Below, piece after piece: positions 19,097 to 28,879 of a stretch of DNA of 64,000 nt. Numbering within the stretch: the first letter of the stretch is position 1; each line of letters opens with the position of its first letter. This DNA is from Acinetobacter brisouii CIP 110357 (lineage in GTDB: Bacteria > Pseudomonadota > Gammaproteobacteria > Pseudomonadales > Moraxellaceae). The position numbers and the translations under genes are program-made. The notes under the pieces are model-generated. The model made no database searches. It saw only the letters and a list, made by a program, of their open reading frames with translations, and was not told the origin of the DNA. The DNA lies in the NCBI RefSeq assembly GCF_000488275.1, contig NZ_KI530762.1, positions 1,082,800 to 1,146,799 on the forward strand, read 5' to 3'.

Positions 19097-19732
19097 TTAA
19101 ATATAATAACTGGTTTTGGTCATGAGTTTAGAAATCGCAGTCATGGTAATACGTACAGGAAGTGGCAAATCAACGCCGCCTGCATGTAATGCAGTATCAC
19201 GGTGATGCAACTCATCTTCATTCATTTGTTCTAAAATTTTACGTGAACGCTCATCTTGCTGTGGTAACTGATTGAGATGATCTGTTAAATGCAAACTAAC
19301 TTGACGTTCAGTTTCAGCCACAAAACCAAGGCTGTATTTGTCACCTGCAACACCTGCTGCTGCACCCATCACAAATGACAGCCCATACCATACAGGATTT
19401 AAAATACTCGGAACACTATCCAATTCTTTGAGGCGGTCTTCACACCATGCCAAGTGGTCTTGTTCTTCAATCGCTGCCTGTTCCATTTCACGACGTACAT
19501 TGGGTAGTTTTGCGGTAAGTGCTTGCCCATGATACAGCGCTTGTGCACAGACCTCGCCACTATGATTGACGCGCATCAAGCCTGCGACATGACGTGCTTC
19601 ACTCACTGAGAGTGGTGCTGGGTTTGTTTCTGCCGGGTTGTTGCGGTGAGCAGCGGTTGCTCCAGGGACTAAACTGCGTAAACCCTGATCAAAGGACTGA
19701 ATAAGACGATCAATACCTGAATAATGGCGCAT
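19097..19732 (-). CDS. coq7: Coq7-type demethoxyubiquinol hydroxylase
   Basis: A 211-residue di-iron enzyme of ubiquinone synthesis that hydroxylates 2-polyprenyl-3-methyl-6-methoxy-1,4-benzoquinol, the step done by the flavoprotein UbiF in E. coli. The ligands of the four-helix bundle are seen: NHSGEVCAQALYHGQ (Glu), EEQDHLAWCEDRL (ExxH), ERQVSLHLTDHL (Glu) and EDELHHRDTAL (ExxH). Its length matches other proteobacterial Coq7 proteins. The upstream MFS gene on the same strand ends three bases before this start codon, so both are probably in one transcript. Confidence 0.95.
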   Translation of the reverse strand: MRHYSGIDRLIQSFDQGLRSLVPGATAAHRNNPAETNPAPLSVSEARHVAGLMRVNHSGEVCAQALYHGQALTAKLPNVRREMEQAAIEEQDHLAWCEDRLKELDSVPSILNPVWYGLSFVMGAAAGVAGDKYSLGFVAETERQVSLHLTDHLNQLPQQDERSRKILEQMNEDELHHRDTALHAGGVDLPLPVRITMTAISKLMTKTSYYI

Positions 19733-19735
19733 AAC

Positions 19736-21052
19736 TTAATCCTCTAAAGCATTGTTTATACCATTTAATAATGGTTTTAATTTCAATAGTAATCCAGTGC
19801 AAAAGATAGCACTAAATACGGCAGTCATGCAGAATAAAATTTGCATATCGAGCTGGAAGACACTCAAAATTAAAATTGAAAAAATAGCTGACGCGACCAT
19901 AAAAATCGCATTAAAAATATTGTTGGCAGCGACTACACGGGCGCGGTGTGATACAGGTGAATAGGCTTGCATCATGGCATAGAGCGGCACAATATAAAAA
20001 CCACCACTGATCCCAAGTAGAATAATCGCCAGCATGACATGATAATAGATCAGACCGTGCGAAAAAATGTCCTGAATACTGAAAAGCGTGTGATGTACTG
20101 GCAATTGATACATTGCCCATGCCAAATAAAAGGCAAAAATAGTCAATCCAATCGCGCCTACAGGCACCATTTTAATATTGACTTCTGCTCCTCCAATTTT
20201 ACGGCACAGCAATGAGCCAACGCCAATCCCCACTGAAAAAAATGTGAGCAATAAACTCACCACATTTTCTGAGGCATATAGATACTTGTGGGTCAGCTCA
20301 GGAATTTGAGTCAGGTACGATGCACCATAAAACCAGTACCAGGAATTTCCCATTAAAATAAGAAATATGATTTTAATATCTTTGGCATATTGAATCGTTT
20401 GCCAACTGGTGCGGAAAAAATTCCAGTCAATTTTCAGTTCGGAAGCACTGACGCGCTGGGTCAAAATAAAGCGGCTGGAGATATAACCCAAAATTGCAAT
20501 AATTAATACGGTTAAGCATACCCAAATTAGTGTGTCATGCGAAATAGAAATAACAGCACCGCCCAAAATCATGCCAAATAAAATGGCAAGAGATGTTCCC
20601 GTTTGGAATAGGGCATTGCCTGACATGAGTTCATTGGTATGCAGAATTTCAGGCAAAATGGCGTATTTGATTGGGCCAAAAAAAGTGGAATGTACTCCCA
20701 TCAAAAACAGTGCCAGCAACAAGAGCCAGATTTGACCGAGCATAAAGCCAGCACTGCCAATCGACATAATCATGATTTCTAGGACTTTAATCCCACGAAC
20801 CAGTTGAGCGCGTTCAAATTTGTCTGCAATTTGCCCAGCCGTTGCTGAAAATACAAAATAGGGAGAAATAAACAGTAAAGCAGCCAGATTATTTAAAGTA
20901 CTGATATTGCCTGAGCTATGTTGAATCAAACCATAGGTAATAACCAGTAAGAGCGACTGCTTATAAACATTGTCATTCAATGCTCCAAAGAACTGGGTGA
21001 GAAACATTGGTAGAAAACGACGGGAGGCAAGCAAATTTTGTGGTTTTTCCAT
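19736..21052 (-). CDS. MFS transporter (LplT-like)
   Basis: A 438-residue inner-membrane protein with about 12 hydrophobic helices. The opening FLPMFLTQFFGALNDNVYKQSLLLV and the loop FSATAGQIADKFERAQLVRGIKVLEI match the lysophospholipid flippase branch (LplT and the N-terminal half of bacterial Aas fusions). The call as LplT-like is by resemblance; there is no acyltransferase domain fused or adjacent, so the substrate is uncertain. It is tightly followed by coq7. Confidence 0.82.
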   Translation of the reverse strand: MEKPQNLLASRRFLPMFLTQFFGALNDNVYKQSLLLVITYGLIQHSSGNISTLNNLAALLFISPYFVFSATAGQIADKFERAQLVRGIKVLEIMIMSIGSAGFMLGQIWLLLLALFLMGVHSTFFGPIKYAILPEILHTNELMSGNALFQTGTSLAILFGMILGGAVISISHDTLIWVCLTVLIIAILGYISSRFILTQRVSASELKIDWNFFRTSWQTIQYAKDIKIIFLILMGNSWYWFYGASYLTQIPELTHKYLYASENVVSLLLTFFSVGIGVGSLLCRKIGGAEVNIKMVPVGAIGLTIFAFYLAWAMYQLPVHHTLFSIQDIFSHGLIYYHVMLAIILLGISGGFYIVPLYAMMQAYSPVSHRARVVAANNIFNAIFMVASAIFSILILSVFQLDMQILFCMTAVFSAIFCTGLLLKLKPLLNGINNALED

Positions 21053-21192
21053 GCATTCTGCGCTCTAATTTAATGGAGAATTGTTAGTGAAGAGTATCTC
21101 ATAAATAAAATCATGTATCATACTGCAGAGCTTGAGCGTAAAACTGCTTAAGTCAAAATTGATCTTTTAAAATCACATTGGTTGTTGTTTTT

Positions 21193-23862
21193 ATGCATGT
21201 TTGCACACGATTTCAAAAAACAATCTTGGTCGAAAACTTACAAACAATTTTAAAAATAAATCAGATTCATAAAGTTGTGTGTGTGAGTTTACTGTATGGT
21301 TTTTGCCAGCATTATGCTTGGGCTGAAGAAACGACAGCTGGTATCAATAATACAAATACTGTAACAAACAGCAGTAATCTTAGCACAACAACCAGCGATA
21401 CCACACAAGACAGCATGCAGATGCTGCAACAGCAGCAACAAAATCAAAATTTGACTGATTTTAAGCCTATCAGTTTTGATGATTTAGAAAAAATGCCTAC
21501 AAGTAGCATCGATGCTTCTATGGCAAATGAAATTGAACGTGAAGCAGAGCAAGCCAAGAAAGAAGCACAAGCCTCTCGTTCGACTTCGTCAACTCCTGTA
21601 ATCTCAAGCCAGCCGATTGCGCAAACTGCGCAGCAAGTGAATGAACTCCAGCAGTCTCCAGTCAATGTTGATGCGCTAATGCATCAGATTCAGACTGATC
21701 AAAACACGACAGTGGCTGCTGAAACCGCCAACAAAAATGCTGAAAATGATAGAGCGTTTGAACTTGCCAGTGCAAATATGGCGCAGCAAAAACCAAAGGG
21801 TTTTTTGCAAAAAGTGATCGCTAAAATAAAACCAAAGAAAGATGTAAATGCGGTGACTATTCCAAAAATTTCAGTCACTGTAAATGGTGCGCCTAAAGCT
21901 TTGCAGGATAATATAAAAAATAAACTGGAAACTTTTACCACAGAAGCTTATGCGGATTACAACTCAGCATTGCCCCAACTTCGGGCGATGGCAAACCAAG
22001 CTGCTCAGGCGGTGGGATATTACAATGCCAAGTTTAAATTCAGTAAAACAGGTACTGATCATGTAACGGTTCAGGTGACTCCAAATGAACCTGTAAAAGT
22101 GGAAACGCAGAATATTGAATTTTCTGGTGCAGGGCAAAATAATCCGCAATTTCAGGTCATTCGTTTAATTCCTGATTTAGATGTGGGTAGTATTTTCAAC
22201 CATGGTTTATATGAGCAGACCAAAAACCGTATTAATGATGCGGCCAGTGAAAATGGTTTTTTTGATGCTTACTGGCGTTTGCATGATGTGAAGGTGCAAT
22301 TACCAGACAATAAAGCAGACATTAATTTGCGTTATGAAACTGGTGAGCGCTATAAGGTCGCCAATGTCGAGTTTCGCATGAGTGATCCATCGAAACCATT
22401 GCCACTCAAACTCAAAGTATTACAAAGTATGGTGCCGTGGAAAGAAGGAGATGATTACACCTTTTGGCGTGTCAATACTCTTGCAAATAATTTGACCAAT
22501 TCTCGTTATTTTAACTGGAGTCTGGTTGACAGTATTAAACCTAATCCGATTGTGAAACAGCTAGAGTTAGCGCCTGATATTCAGAAGCTGGTGGATGAAC
22601 AAAAGCTGCAAGAAGTTGAGGCAGTTCAGCAGTCTCAAGATAACACAACAAAACGTGCCAAATATTCCAATAAAGAAGTGACACAAAACGTTGTGGATGA
22701 AAATCAGTTTGCGGGTACAGGTCAAAACCCATCAGATGAAGTTTCGCAAAGCCAGTCTCAGCAAGTCCAGCAAAAATCTGAAAAAGAACAGTTGCAGGAT
22801 CAGGCACGTAGAGAGAAAAAAGTACCTGTGATTGTGACTTTAAATACAGATAAATTAAATAGTGCTGAGCTAGGTGCTGGGTGGGGAACAGATACAGGTC
22901 CACGTGTCCGTGCTCAATATCGCCGTGGGATTGTAAATAGTTCAGGACACTCTTTTGATGCGAACATGGAAGTGTCACAGATCCGTCAGGCAATTGATAC
23001 CCGTTACAGTATTCCCAATAAAGACCCGTTAAATGATTATTTTAGTTTGGTGGGTGGCTACGAGCGGGAGAAATTTAATGGTGTAGGGCCAGGCATGAGC
23101 TTGACCACAGAATCTGCCGTGATGGGTGCAGAACATTTAATCAAAAACCCAATTGGGAACTGGCAGCAAATCTACGGTTTCCGTTACCGTCTAGATCAGA
23201 TTCATCAAATTGGGCAAGTGAACAGCGCTAATGTCCCAGATGCTTTCTTGCAGCCTGGATCGAATCCGCAGCAGCAGGCTTTATTGTTTGGTTATCAAAT
23301 TTCTCGTACGGACAGTAATAATCCTGTCAATCCAAGTAAAGGTTTTAAGCAAACCTATAAAATTCAGTTAGGTTCAAAATCGATTGTTTCTGATGCCAAT
23401 ATGGCAATTGCGAATGCAGACTGGAATTTTATTTATTCTATAGGGAAAAATTATGATCACCAGTTTGTCGGTGGTTTGCATTTAGGCTACATTTTTACTG
23501 ATGATTTTGCTAATGTGCCATATAACCTACGTTTCTTTGCTGGTGGGGATCAAAGCGTTCGTGGTTTTGACTACAAGAGCCTCTCTCCAACTGAAAATGG
23601 TTACAAGATTGGCGGGCAAGCGCTGGCTGTGGGATCTTTAGAATATAACTATCAATTTAAAGAAGGTTGGCGTGCTGCGATTTTCTCTGATGTAGGGAAT
23701 GCCTATAACAAGCGTTTTTCAAATTCAACTGCATATAGCATGGGCTTGGGAATTCGTTGGCAGTCACCGATTGGCCCAATTCGCTTAGATGTGGCTTCGG
23801 GGCTTTCTGACCCAAATCATCCGATTCGTTTACATTTCTTTATTGGTTCACAATTACAATAA
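21193..23862 (+). CDS. tamA: Outer-membrane assembly protein TamA, long form
   Basis: An outer-membrane Omp85 protein that works with TamB in autotransporter and envelope lipid or protein assembly. It has 889 residues, about 300 more than E. coli TamA. Order: signal peptide (cleavage expected after HYAWA, near residue 44); a Gln/Ser/Thr-rich linker to about 215; three POTRA domains (about 215-460); a second Gln-rich charged insert (about 462-540); and a 16-strand barrel from VPVIVTLNTDKLNSAELGAGW. The barrel has the lid-lock motif VRGF (GGDQSVRGFDY) and ends with an outer-membrane signal (LRLHFFIGSQLQ pattern). The ATG at 21193 was preferred over a TTG five codons upstream. The gene lies 15 bases ahead of tamB. 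Confidence 0.93.
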   Translation: MHVCTRFQKTILVENLQTILKINQIHKVVCVSLLYGFCQHYAWAEETTAGINNTNTVTNSSNLSTTTSDTTQDSMQMLQQQQQNQNLTDFKPISFDDLEKMPTSSIDASMANEIEREAEQAKKEAQASRSTSSTPVISSQPIAQTAQQVNELQQSPVNVDALMHQIQTDQNTTVAAETANKNAENDRAFELASANMAQQKPKGFLQKVIAKIKPKKDVNAVTIPKISVTVNGAPKALQDNIKNKLETFTTEAYADYNSALPQLRAMANQAAQAVGYYNAKFKFSKTGTDHVTVQVTPNEPVKVETQNIEFSGAGQNNPQFQVIRLIPDLDVGSIFNHGLYEQTKNRINDAASENGFFDAYWRLHDVKVQLPDNKADINLRYETGERYKVANVEFRMSDPSKPLPLKLKVLQSMVPWKEGDDYTFWRVNTLANNLTNSRYFNWSLVDSIKPNPIVKQLELAPDIQKLVDEQKLQEVEAVQQSQDNTTKRAKYSNKEVTQNVVDENQFAGTGQNPSDEVSQSQSQQVQQKSEKEQLQDQARREKKVPVIVTLNTDKLNSAELGAGWGTDTGPRVRAQYRRGIVNSSGHSFDANMEVSQIRQAIDTRYSIPNKDPLNDYFSLVGGYEREKFNGVGPGMSLTTESAVMGAEHLIKNPIGNWQQIYGFRYRLDQIHQIGQVNSANVPDAFLQPGSNPQQQALLFGYQISRTDSNNPVNPSKGFKQTYKIQLGSKSIVSDANMAIANADWNFIYSIGKNYDHQFVGGLHLGYIFTDDFANVPYNLRFFAGGDQSVRGFDYKSLSPTENGYKIGGQALAVGSLEYNYQFKEGWRAAIFSDVGNAYNKRFSNSTAYSMGLGIRWQSPIGPIRLDVASGLSDPNHPIRLHFFIGSQLQ

Positions 23863-23877
23863 GGCTTTTCAACTCAC

Positions 23878-26800
23878 ATGACTGAACAACAACAGCAACC
23901 AGAAAATTTAGCTACCCAACCTAAACGTCATATTTTGCGTACTGTTGTCCTGAGTTTTTTGGGAATTATATTGCTTCTGGTTGTAGCACTTGCAGTCATG
24001 TTTTCTACCGATCGCGGTAGCCAGTTTTTACTGGATCGAGTTTTACAAAGTCAAAAAATAATAAAGTATGAATACGAAGGGGGGAATTTCCTTAAAGGAT
24101 TAACCCTGCGTAAAATGGACATTAATGTTAATGGAATTGAGATTAAAGTTAAGCGTGCCAAAGTGATCATTGGCTGGCGGGCAATTGTAGAAAAAGAGCT
24201 GCATTTTAGTCATGCTGAAGTTGAATCTTTAGAAATTATTGATCAAAGACCACCAAGCAATCAGCCTTTCAAATACAACCAGATCAAGTTGCCATTTACC
24301 TTGCGTTTAGATGCAGCAACACTTGATCATTTACAGATTCGGGTCAGAAAGACCGTTGTTAATTTTTATGATATTCAACTACATAAAGCATTGTGGTCTG
24401 GCACTGAACTGAAGTTTAAAGATTCCAGTTTTAATATGGGGTATTTATCTGTAAAACAGGCTTCAGGACAAATGAAGTTTGAACAGAAATACCCGCTGCA
24501 AGCAATAGGTAAGCTCAATATTCCAGCACTACGTGCTTTAAATATTCATGATATTACCGTGCATGCAGGTGGAACGCTGGATACCATTACAGCGGGTGCA
24601 GCAACGCACACCCCAGATTTATTGTCAGCACGTATGATTATTCAGCCTTTACATGCACACGTGCCGATGTGGGGGCAGCTGAATTTAAAAAATTATAATT
24701 GGCCGCTTTTGACAGGGGAAAAACTGTGGTCAAAAACTGGGGTTGCCAAAGTTGATGGTAATGCCTCAGGTATGAATATTCATGTTAAGACTGACTTGCG
24801 TGGTAAAGATCTTCCCGAAGGTAATTACCAAGTTGAAATGTTTACTGATTATTTGCATCAGTTAAATATTAGCAAGTTCAATGGTCAGGTGATGCAGGGC
24901 GATCTTCATGCAACAGGGTTGGTTAACTGGCAGCATGCTGTACGTTGGGAAGCGCAAGGGCGTATGCAAGGTATGCAACCAAAAGATAAACTGGTCCCTG
25001 CAAGTATTCGTGATTTCCTTCCACCAAATCTGGATGGAAACCTCACATCTGCCGGAACACTGGGAAAAGGTTTGCATACCACAGCATCGGTCAGTTTTGA
25101 TAAATATGAAACATGGAAGTTAAAACTTGATCAGGCTCCTGTAAAAGACAAAAAAGTTCAACCGATGCTGATCAATCTGGCTTGGCAAAATATCAATCGT
25201 CCTATGCCTTATATTGGCGGGTTGAATAGCCCATCAGGTCAGGTTGATGTGACGGTGCAAAAAGGTCAAGAAAATATTCAGGTCGCAACACAAGTCATCA
25301 AGCATGAACAAGGGTGGCTACCTACAGGACAATATCAGGCGAAACTGAATTTTAAAAATCAGGACTTGAATATTCCTGAATTTAAATATGTGACGCCTGA
25401 AGGTGGATTGACTGGGCATGCGGTGTTGCAACTCCCGACTGCCAAACGCCAGTTCAAGTGGAATGCGGGTGTGGTTGCCAAGAACTTTAACCTGCAAAGT
25501 ATGATTGCTGCTGCGCCTGTTAATTTATTAAACGGTCAGTTAAACGCCAGCGGTTATGCAAATAAAAACCAGCAAATTATTGAATTTAAAGGTGTTGACT
25601 TAAAAGGGCAGTTGGCAGATCAGGCCCATGATACGGTTCATTTGACAGGAACTTCAACTGTTGCAGTCATTTTTAATGACCAAAAAACAGGTGGTGGTTT
25701 AAAAGGTTATGCAGTTCGTTACAATGGAGCATTACAGTCCAGTCGTGTGCCTAATAGTGCAGGAATTTTACAGTTAAATCTGTCTGGAACATCTGATTTT
25801 ATTAAAATTTCCCGTTTGAGTCATGATGGTGCTGCAGGTAAAATCTTGGCGGATGGTCTGGTCAGCCTGAAAAATGGTATTGCATGGAAAATCAATGCTG
25901 CACTGGTGCATTTTAAACCGCAATATTTTATTAGCAGCCTTAATGGTGAAATTTCGGGTGTGGTTAAAACAGAAGGTTTGTGGTCGGATGCTTTAAAGCG
26001 CATCAGCATTCAACAGTTGAATCTTGCGGGGATGATTAACCGTCAAGTTGTACGTGGTAAGGGGAATTTGGCAGTTGTAATCAATAGCAACCAAAAAGGA
26101 TTGGTGCCACAGCAGTTTGAAGCAAACAATCTATTTTTAGCCTATGCTGGTAATCAGCTGCAGGCAACGGGTAATGCTCAGAACTTGCATCTTCAGGTGA
26201 ATGCTCCTGCCTTATATGCGATTTATTCGGGCTTGCGTGGTCGGGCGTATGGTTATTTGGATATGCAGACTCGCCCACATTTAAAAGCGACGACAAATCT
26301 TGCTGTGGACAACTTTGCCTTTAAAGATTTGCTAAGTATTCAAAAGTTAAGGGTACGAGGTGAGTTGCCGACATCAGAAACCACACCAACTATGCTTAAA
26401 GCAGAAATGACCAATTTGCGTCGTGGCAACCGTCAGATTCAATATGGTGCTGTGACTGTTGCAGGAACACGAAAGGCGCATGTACTGCAAGTGCAAGGCT
26501 GGAATAATTATTCTAAATTCTATGTACAATTGGCGGGTGGTTTTAACCCAAATAATGACTGGACAGGGCAGATTCAAAGAGGTGTGTTTGACTCAGTTCG
26601 TGCAGTGCTGACCCAGCAGCAAAATGCAAATGTTGTGTATCGTAGCGCAACTCGGCAGCTATATATTGGACAGCATTGCTGGGCGAGCAAGCAAAGTCAT
26701 TTGTGTTTTGATCAGCCTATTTTGGTGAGTCCAAATGCAGGGAATATTTCGTTTGTCGCAAGTGATTTGAACTTAAATGACTTCTCTGCGTTTATGCCAG

Positions 26801-28383
26801 ATGGTTTGGCAATGACAGGACAGCTAAATGGCTATGCCAAAGCATCTTGGGCACAAGGCAAACACCCAAATATTGATGCAAAACTCATCACAAAAAATGG
26901 TCAAATTGGCGTCACGGCAGATGATCCTGATGATCCTGCGACAACAACCAGTTATCAACAACTGAGTTTGATTGCTAAAAGTGTGACACAAGGTTTATTG
27001 CTACGCCTAGATGTTAAAACGGAAAATATTGGTACAGGTTATGCCAATGTTGTGATTAACCCTTATAACAGTGCATTGCCAATGCAGGGTGAAATTGCAT
27101 TTGACCGTGTAGATCTGAAGTTTTTAAAGCCATTTGTACAGGATATTCGTTCGATTAGTGGTACGTTGGCATTTGCAGGAAAGGTTAGTGGAACCTTGAC
27201 TAAGCCATTATTGGCAGGAAACCTTCGCCTGAAAGATGGTGCGCTTAGTCTGGTTTCTATTCCTGTCAATATTCACAATCTGCAGCTTTATTCGGCGATT
27301 CAACAAAACCATGCCACGGTTCACGGTGGATTTAATAGCGGCAAGGGTGTTGGAAAAATTGATGGTCAAGTAGATTGGATTGGCGAGCCAAGAGTACAGT
27401 TGAATTTACAAGGTAATAACTTGTTGGTTCGTCAAGCGCCGTTGGTTACAGCCGTGATTAATACCAATATGGCTTTTGATATTTTACCGCTTCAGAAAAA
27501 CTTGAATGTTAAAGGTAATATCGAAATTCCACGTGCTTTGGTGAACATGCCAGAATCGAGTGCCAACGTGGTCAATGTCTCTTCTGATGTTCGTGTTCTT
27601 AAAGCTGGGCAAGATGCGCTACAGGTGTTGCGTCAGTCCAAGCCTTGGAAGATTCAAGCAGATGTTGACTTACAATTGGGAAATAAAGTTATTTTCCAAG
27701 GTTTTAATAGCCGTATTCCATTGGTCGGGCGTTTATACCTCACCCAGCGTGGTCTGGAAACCGCGATGAGTGCCAATGGGGCAATCGGCGTTAGCCAAAA
27801 AGTCAAGATTGAACCGTATGGGCAAACGCTCGATTTAAACCGTGCCATTGTTCGTTTCAATGGTCCTGTAGGTAACCCGACATTAGATATTGACACCACT
27901 AAGAATATTTCGGGTACAACAGTGGGGGTGCGTATTACAGGAACAGCATCTTCGCCAAATATTCAAGTGTATAATGATGGTGGCTTGTCTGAACAAGAAG
28001 CATTGAATGCTTTACTTTCAGGACGAATCCATGAAGGTAGCACCAGTTTAAACCAGACCACGACTTTTAAATCAGATGTTAACAACACGCTTGCTGCAGC
28101 AGGAATCAGTTTGGGGCTAGGTGGGACACGAGCATTTACTAACCAGATTGGACGAACTTTTGGTTTAAGTGGTTTGGCTTTAGATGCTGAGGGTACAGGC
28201 AATGACACACAAGTGAGTGTTACAGGGTATCTAACGCCAGATCTGTATTTGCGTTATGGGGTCGGTGTATTTACCAACGTTAATAAGTTAACTTTGCGTT
28301 ATCAAATGAATAAACGCTTATACTTGGAAGCCAGTCAGTCTTTAGAACGAGCAATTGATGTATTCTATAACTGGCGGTTTTAA
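23878..28383 (+). CDS. tamB: Translocation and assembly module protein TamB
   Basis: A 1501-residue protein anchored in the inner membrane by one N-terminal helix (HILRTVVLSFLGIILLLVVALAVMF, about 19-43) and spanning the periplasm. The body is a long series of beta-rich repeats of the AsmA/TamB bridge type, proposed to carry lipids or to guide outer-membrane proteins. The C-terminal 350 residues are the conserved TamB (DUF490) domain (GNPTLDIDTTKNISGTTVGVRITGTASSPNIQVYND, then LSEQEALNALLSGR). It ends in a barrel-like LRYQMNKRLYLEASQSLE...YNWRF. Position 15 bases after tamA fits the conserved operon. Confidence 0.95.
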   Translation: MTEQQQQPENLATQPKRHILRTVVLSFLGIILLLVVALAVMFSTDRGSQFLLDRVLQSQKIIKYEYEGGNFLKGLTLRKMDINVNGIEIKVKRAKVIIGWRAIVEKELHFSHAEVESLEIIDQRPPSNQPFKYNQIKLPFTLRLDAATLDHLQIRVRKTVVNFYDIQLHKALWSGTELKFKDSSFNMGYLSVKQASGQMKFEQKYPLQAIGKLNIPALRALNIHDITVHAGGTLDTITAGAATHTPDLLSARMIIQPLHAHVPMWGQLNLKNYNWPLLTGEKLWSKTGVAKVDGNASGMNIHVKTDLRGKDLPEGNYQVEMFTDYLHQLNISKFNGQVMQGDLHATGLVNWQHAVRWEAQGRMQGMQPKDKLVPASIRDFLPPNLDGNLTSAGTLGKGLHTTASVSFDKYETWKLKLDQAPVKDKKVQPMLINLAWQNINRPMPYIGGLNSPSGQVDVTVQKGQENIQVATQVIKHEQGWLPTGQYQAKLNFKNQDLNIPEFKYVTPEGGLTGHAVLQLPTAKRQFKWNAGVVAKNFNLQSMIAAAPVNLLNGQLNASGYANKNQQIIEFKGVDLKGQLADQAHDTVHLTGTSTVAVIFNDQKTGGGLKGYAVRYNGALQSSRVPNSAGILQLNLSGTSDFIKISRLSHDGAAGKILADGLVSLKNGIAWKINAALVHFKPQYFISSLNGEISGVVKTEGLWSDALKRISIQQLNLAGMINRQVVRGKGNLAVVINSNQKGLVPQQFEANNLFLAYAGNQLQATGNAQNLHLQVNAPALYAIYSGLRGRAYGYLDMQTRPHLKATTNLAVDNFAFKDLLSIQKLRVRGELPTSETTPTMLKAEMTNLRRGNRQIQYGAVTVAGTRKAHVLQVQGWNNYSKFYVQLAGGFNPNNDWTGQIQRGVFDSVRAVLTQQQNANVVYRSATRQLYIGQHCWASKQSHLCFDQPILVSPNAGNISFVASDLNLNDFSAFMPDGLAMTGQLNGYAKASWAQGKHPNIDAKLITKNGQIGVTADDPDDPATTTSYQQLSLIAKSVTQGLLLRLDVKTENIGTGYANVVINPYNSALPMQGEIAFDRVDLKFLKPFVQDIRSISGTLAFAGKVSGTLTKPLLAGNLRLKDGALSLVSIPVNIHNLQLYSAIQQNHATVHGGFNSGKGVGKIDGQVDWIGEPRVQLNLQGNNLLVRQAPLVTAVINTNMAFDILPLQKNLNVKGNIEIPRALVNMPESSANVVNVSSDVRVLKAGQDALQVLRQSKPWKIQADVDLQLGNKVIFQGFNSRIPLVGRLYLTQRGLETAMSANGAIGVSQKVKIEPYGQTLDLNRAIVRFNGPVGNPTLDIDTTKNISGTTVGVRITGTASSPNIQVYNDGGLSEQEALNALLSGRIHEGSTSLNQTTTFKSDVNNTLAAAGISLGLGGTRAFTNQIGRTFGLSGLALDAEGTGNDTQVSVTGYLTPDLYLRYGVGVFTNVNKLTLRYQMNKRLYLEASQSLERAIDVFYNWRF

Positions 28384-28404
28384 TTTTAAATTTTGGAGCA
28401 TTGA

Positions 28405-28749
28405 ATGAAGAAGATTTTGCTATTGGCGATGTCAGCAATGGCCTTGATGGGTTGCAGTAAACCTAAACAATTGCCTCCTCAAGAAGCATGGCAAAAATTT
28501 TGTTCAGTCATTCCAAGTGCTGCGGCCAACATCATGACTGATCGTCAGCAGGGTGTGAAAGAAGCCGATGCGCTAGAACACGCGAAAAAAATCCCTGATC
28601 AGCATGCTCAACAATATCTTGAGTCTTTAATTAAGGAAGCATACAAAGTACCTGTTTACCTGAACAATGACCAGCGCCAAAAAGCACTAGATGCGTTTAC
28701 TCAGGGACGTGAGCAGGAATGTTTAAAGCAAACTGCTCAAAATAAGTAA
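28405..28749 (+). CDS. Small lipoprotein of unknown function
   Basis: A 114-residue exported lipoprotein: signal peptide with lipobox LMGC, so C17 would be lipidated. The mature part is helical and charged and has two further cysteines (WQKFCSVIP and QECLKQ) that could pair. I do not recognise the family. GGAGC precedes the ATG, and the gene follows tamB after 21 bases, so it is probably the third gene of the tamA-tamB transcript and may have an envelope role. Confidence 0.8.
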   Translation: MKKILLLAMSAMALMGCSKPKQLPPQEAWQKFCSVIPSAAANIMTDRQQGVKEADALEHAKKIPDQHAQQYLESLIKEAYKVPVYLNNDQRQKALDAFTQGREQECLKQTAQNK

Positions 28750-28765
28750 CACAAAAAGTTTGAGG

Positions 28766-28795
28766 AAAAGTGGTGGTAGTGACCACCATTTTTCT
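28766..28795 (+). terminator. Intrinsic terminator of the tamAB transcript
   Basis: GTGGTGGT / ACCACCAT stem with a short AGTG loop followed by five T; it lies 17 bases after the small lipoprotein stop codon. Confidence 0.8.
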
Positions 28796-28817
28796 ATTGA
28801 ATAGTGAATCTAAGCAG

Positions 28818-28842
28818 CTTAATGATAATTTTTATCATTAAG
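28818..28842. promoter_or_regulatory. Perfect 25-base palindrome, Fur-box-like
   Basis: CTTAATGATAA and TTATCATTAAG are exact 11-base inverted arms around TTT. The core AATGATAA...TTATCATT resembles the GATAATGATAATCATTATC Fur operator. It lies 347 bases upstream of the acnB start codon, at the head of a long leader. The lack of G/C and of a T-tail argues against a terminator. Fur binding is inferred. Confidence 0.5.
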
Positions 28843-28879
28843 TTATTTATTTTATTCAGGAAAATTCGTAAATTTGTCA

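Noticed and set aside
22541..22993. 150-codon minus-strand frame antisense to tamA
   Set aside because: It lies fully within a well-supported gene and is explained by tamA codon bias and the Gln-rich insert.
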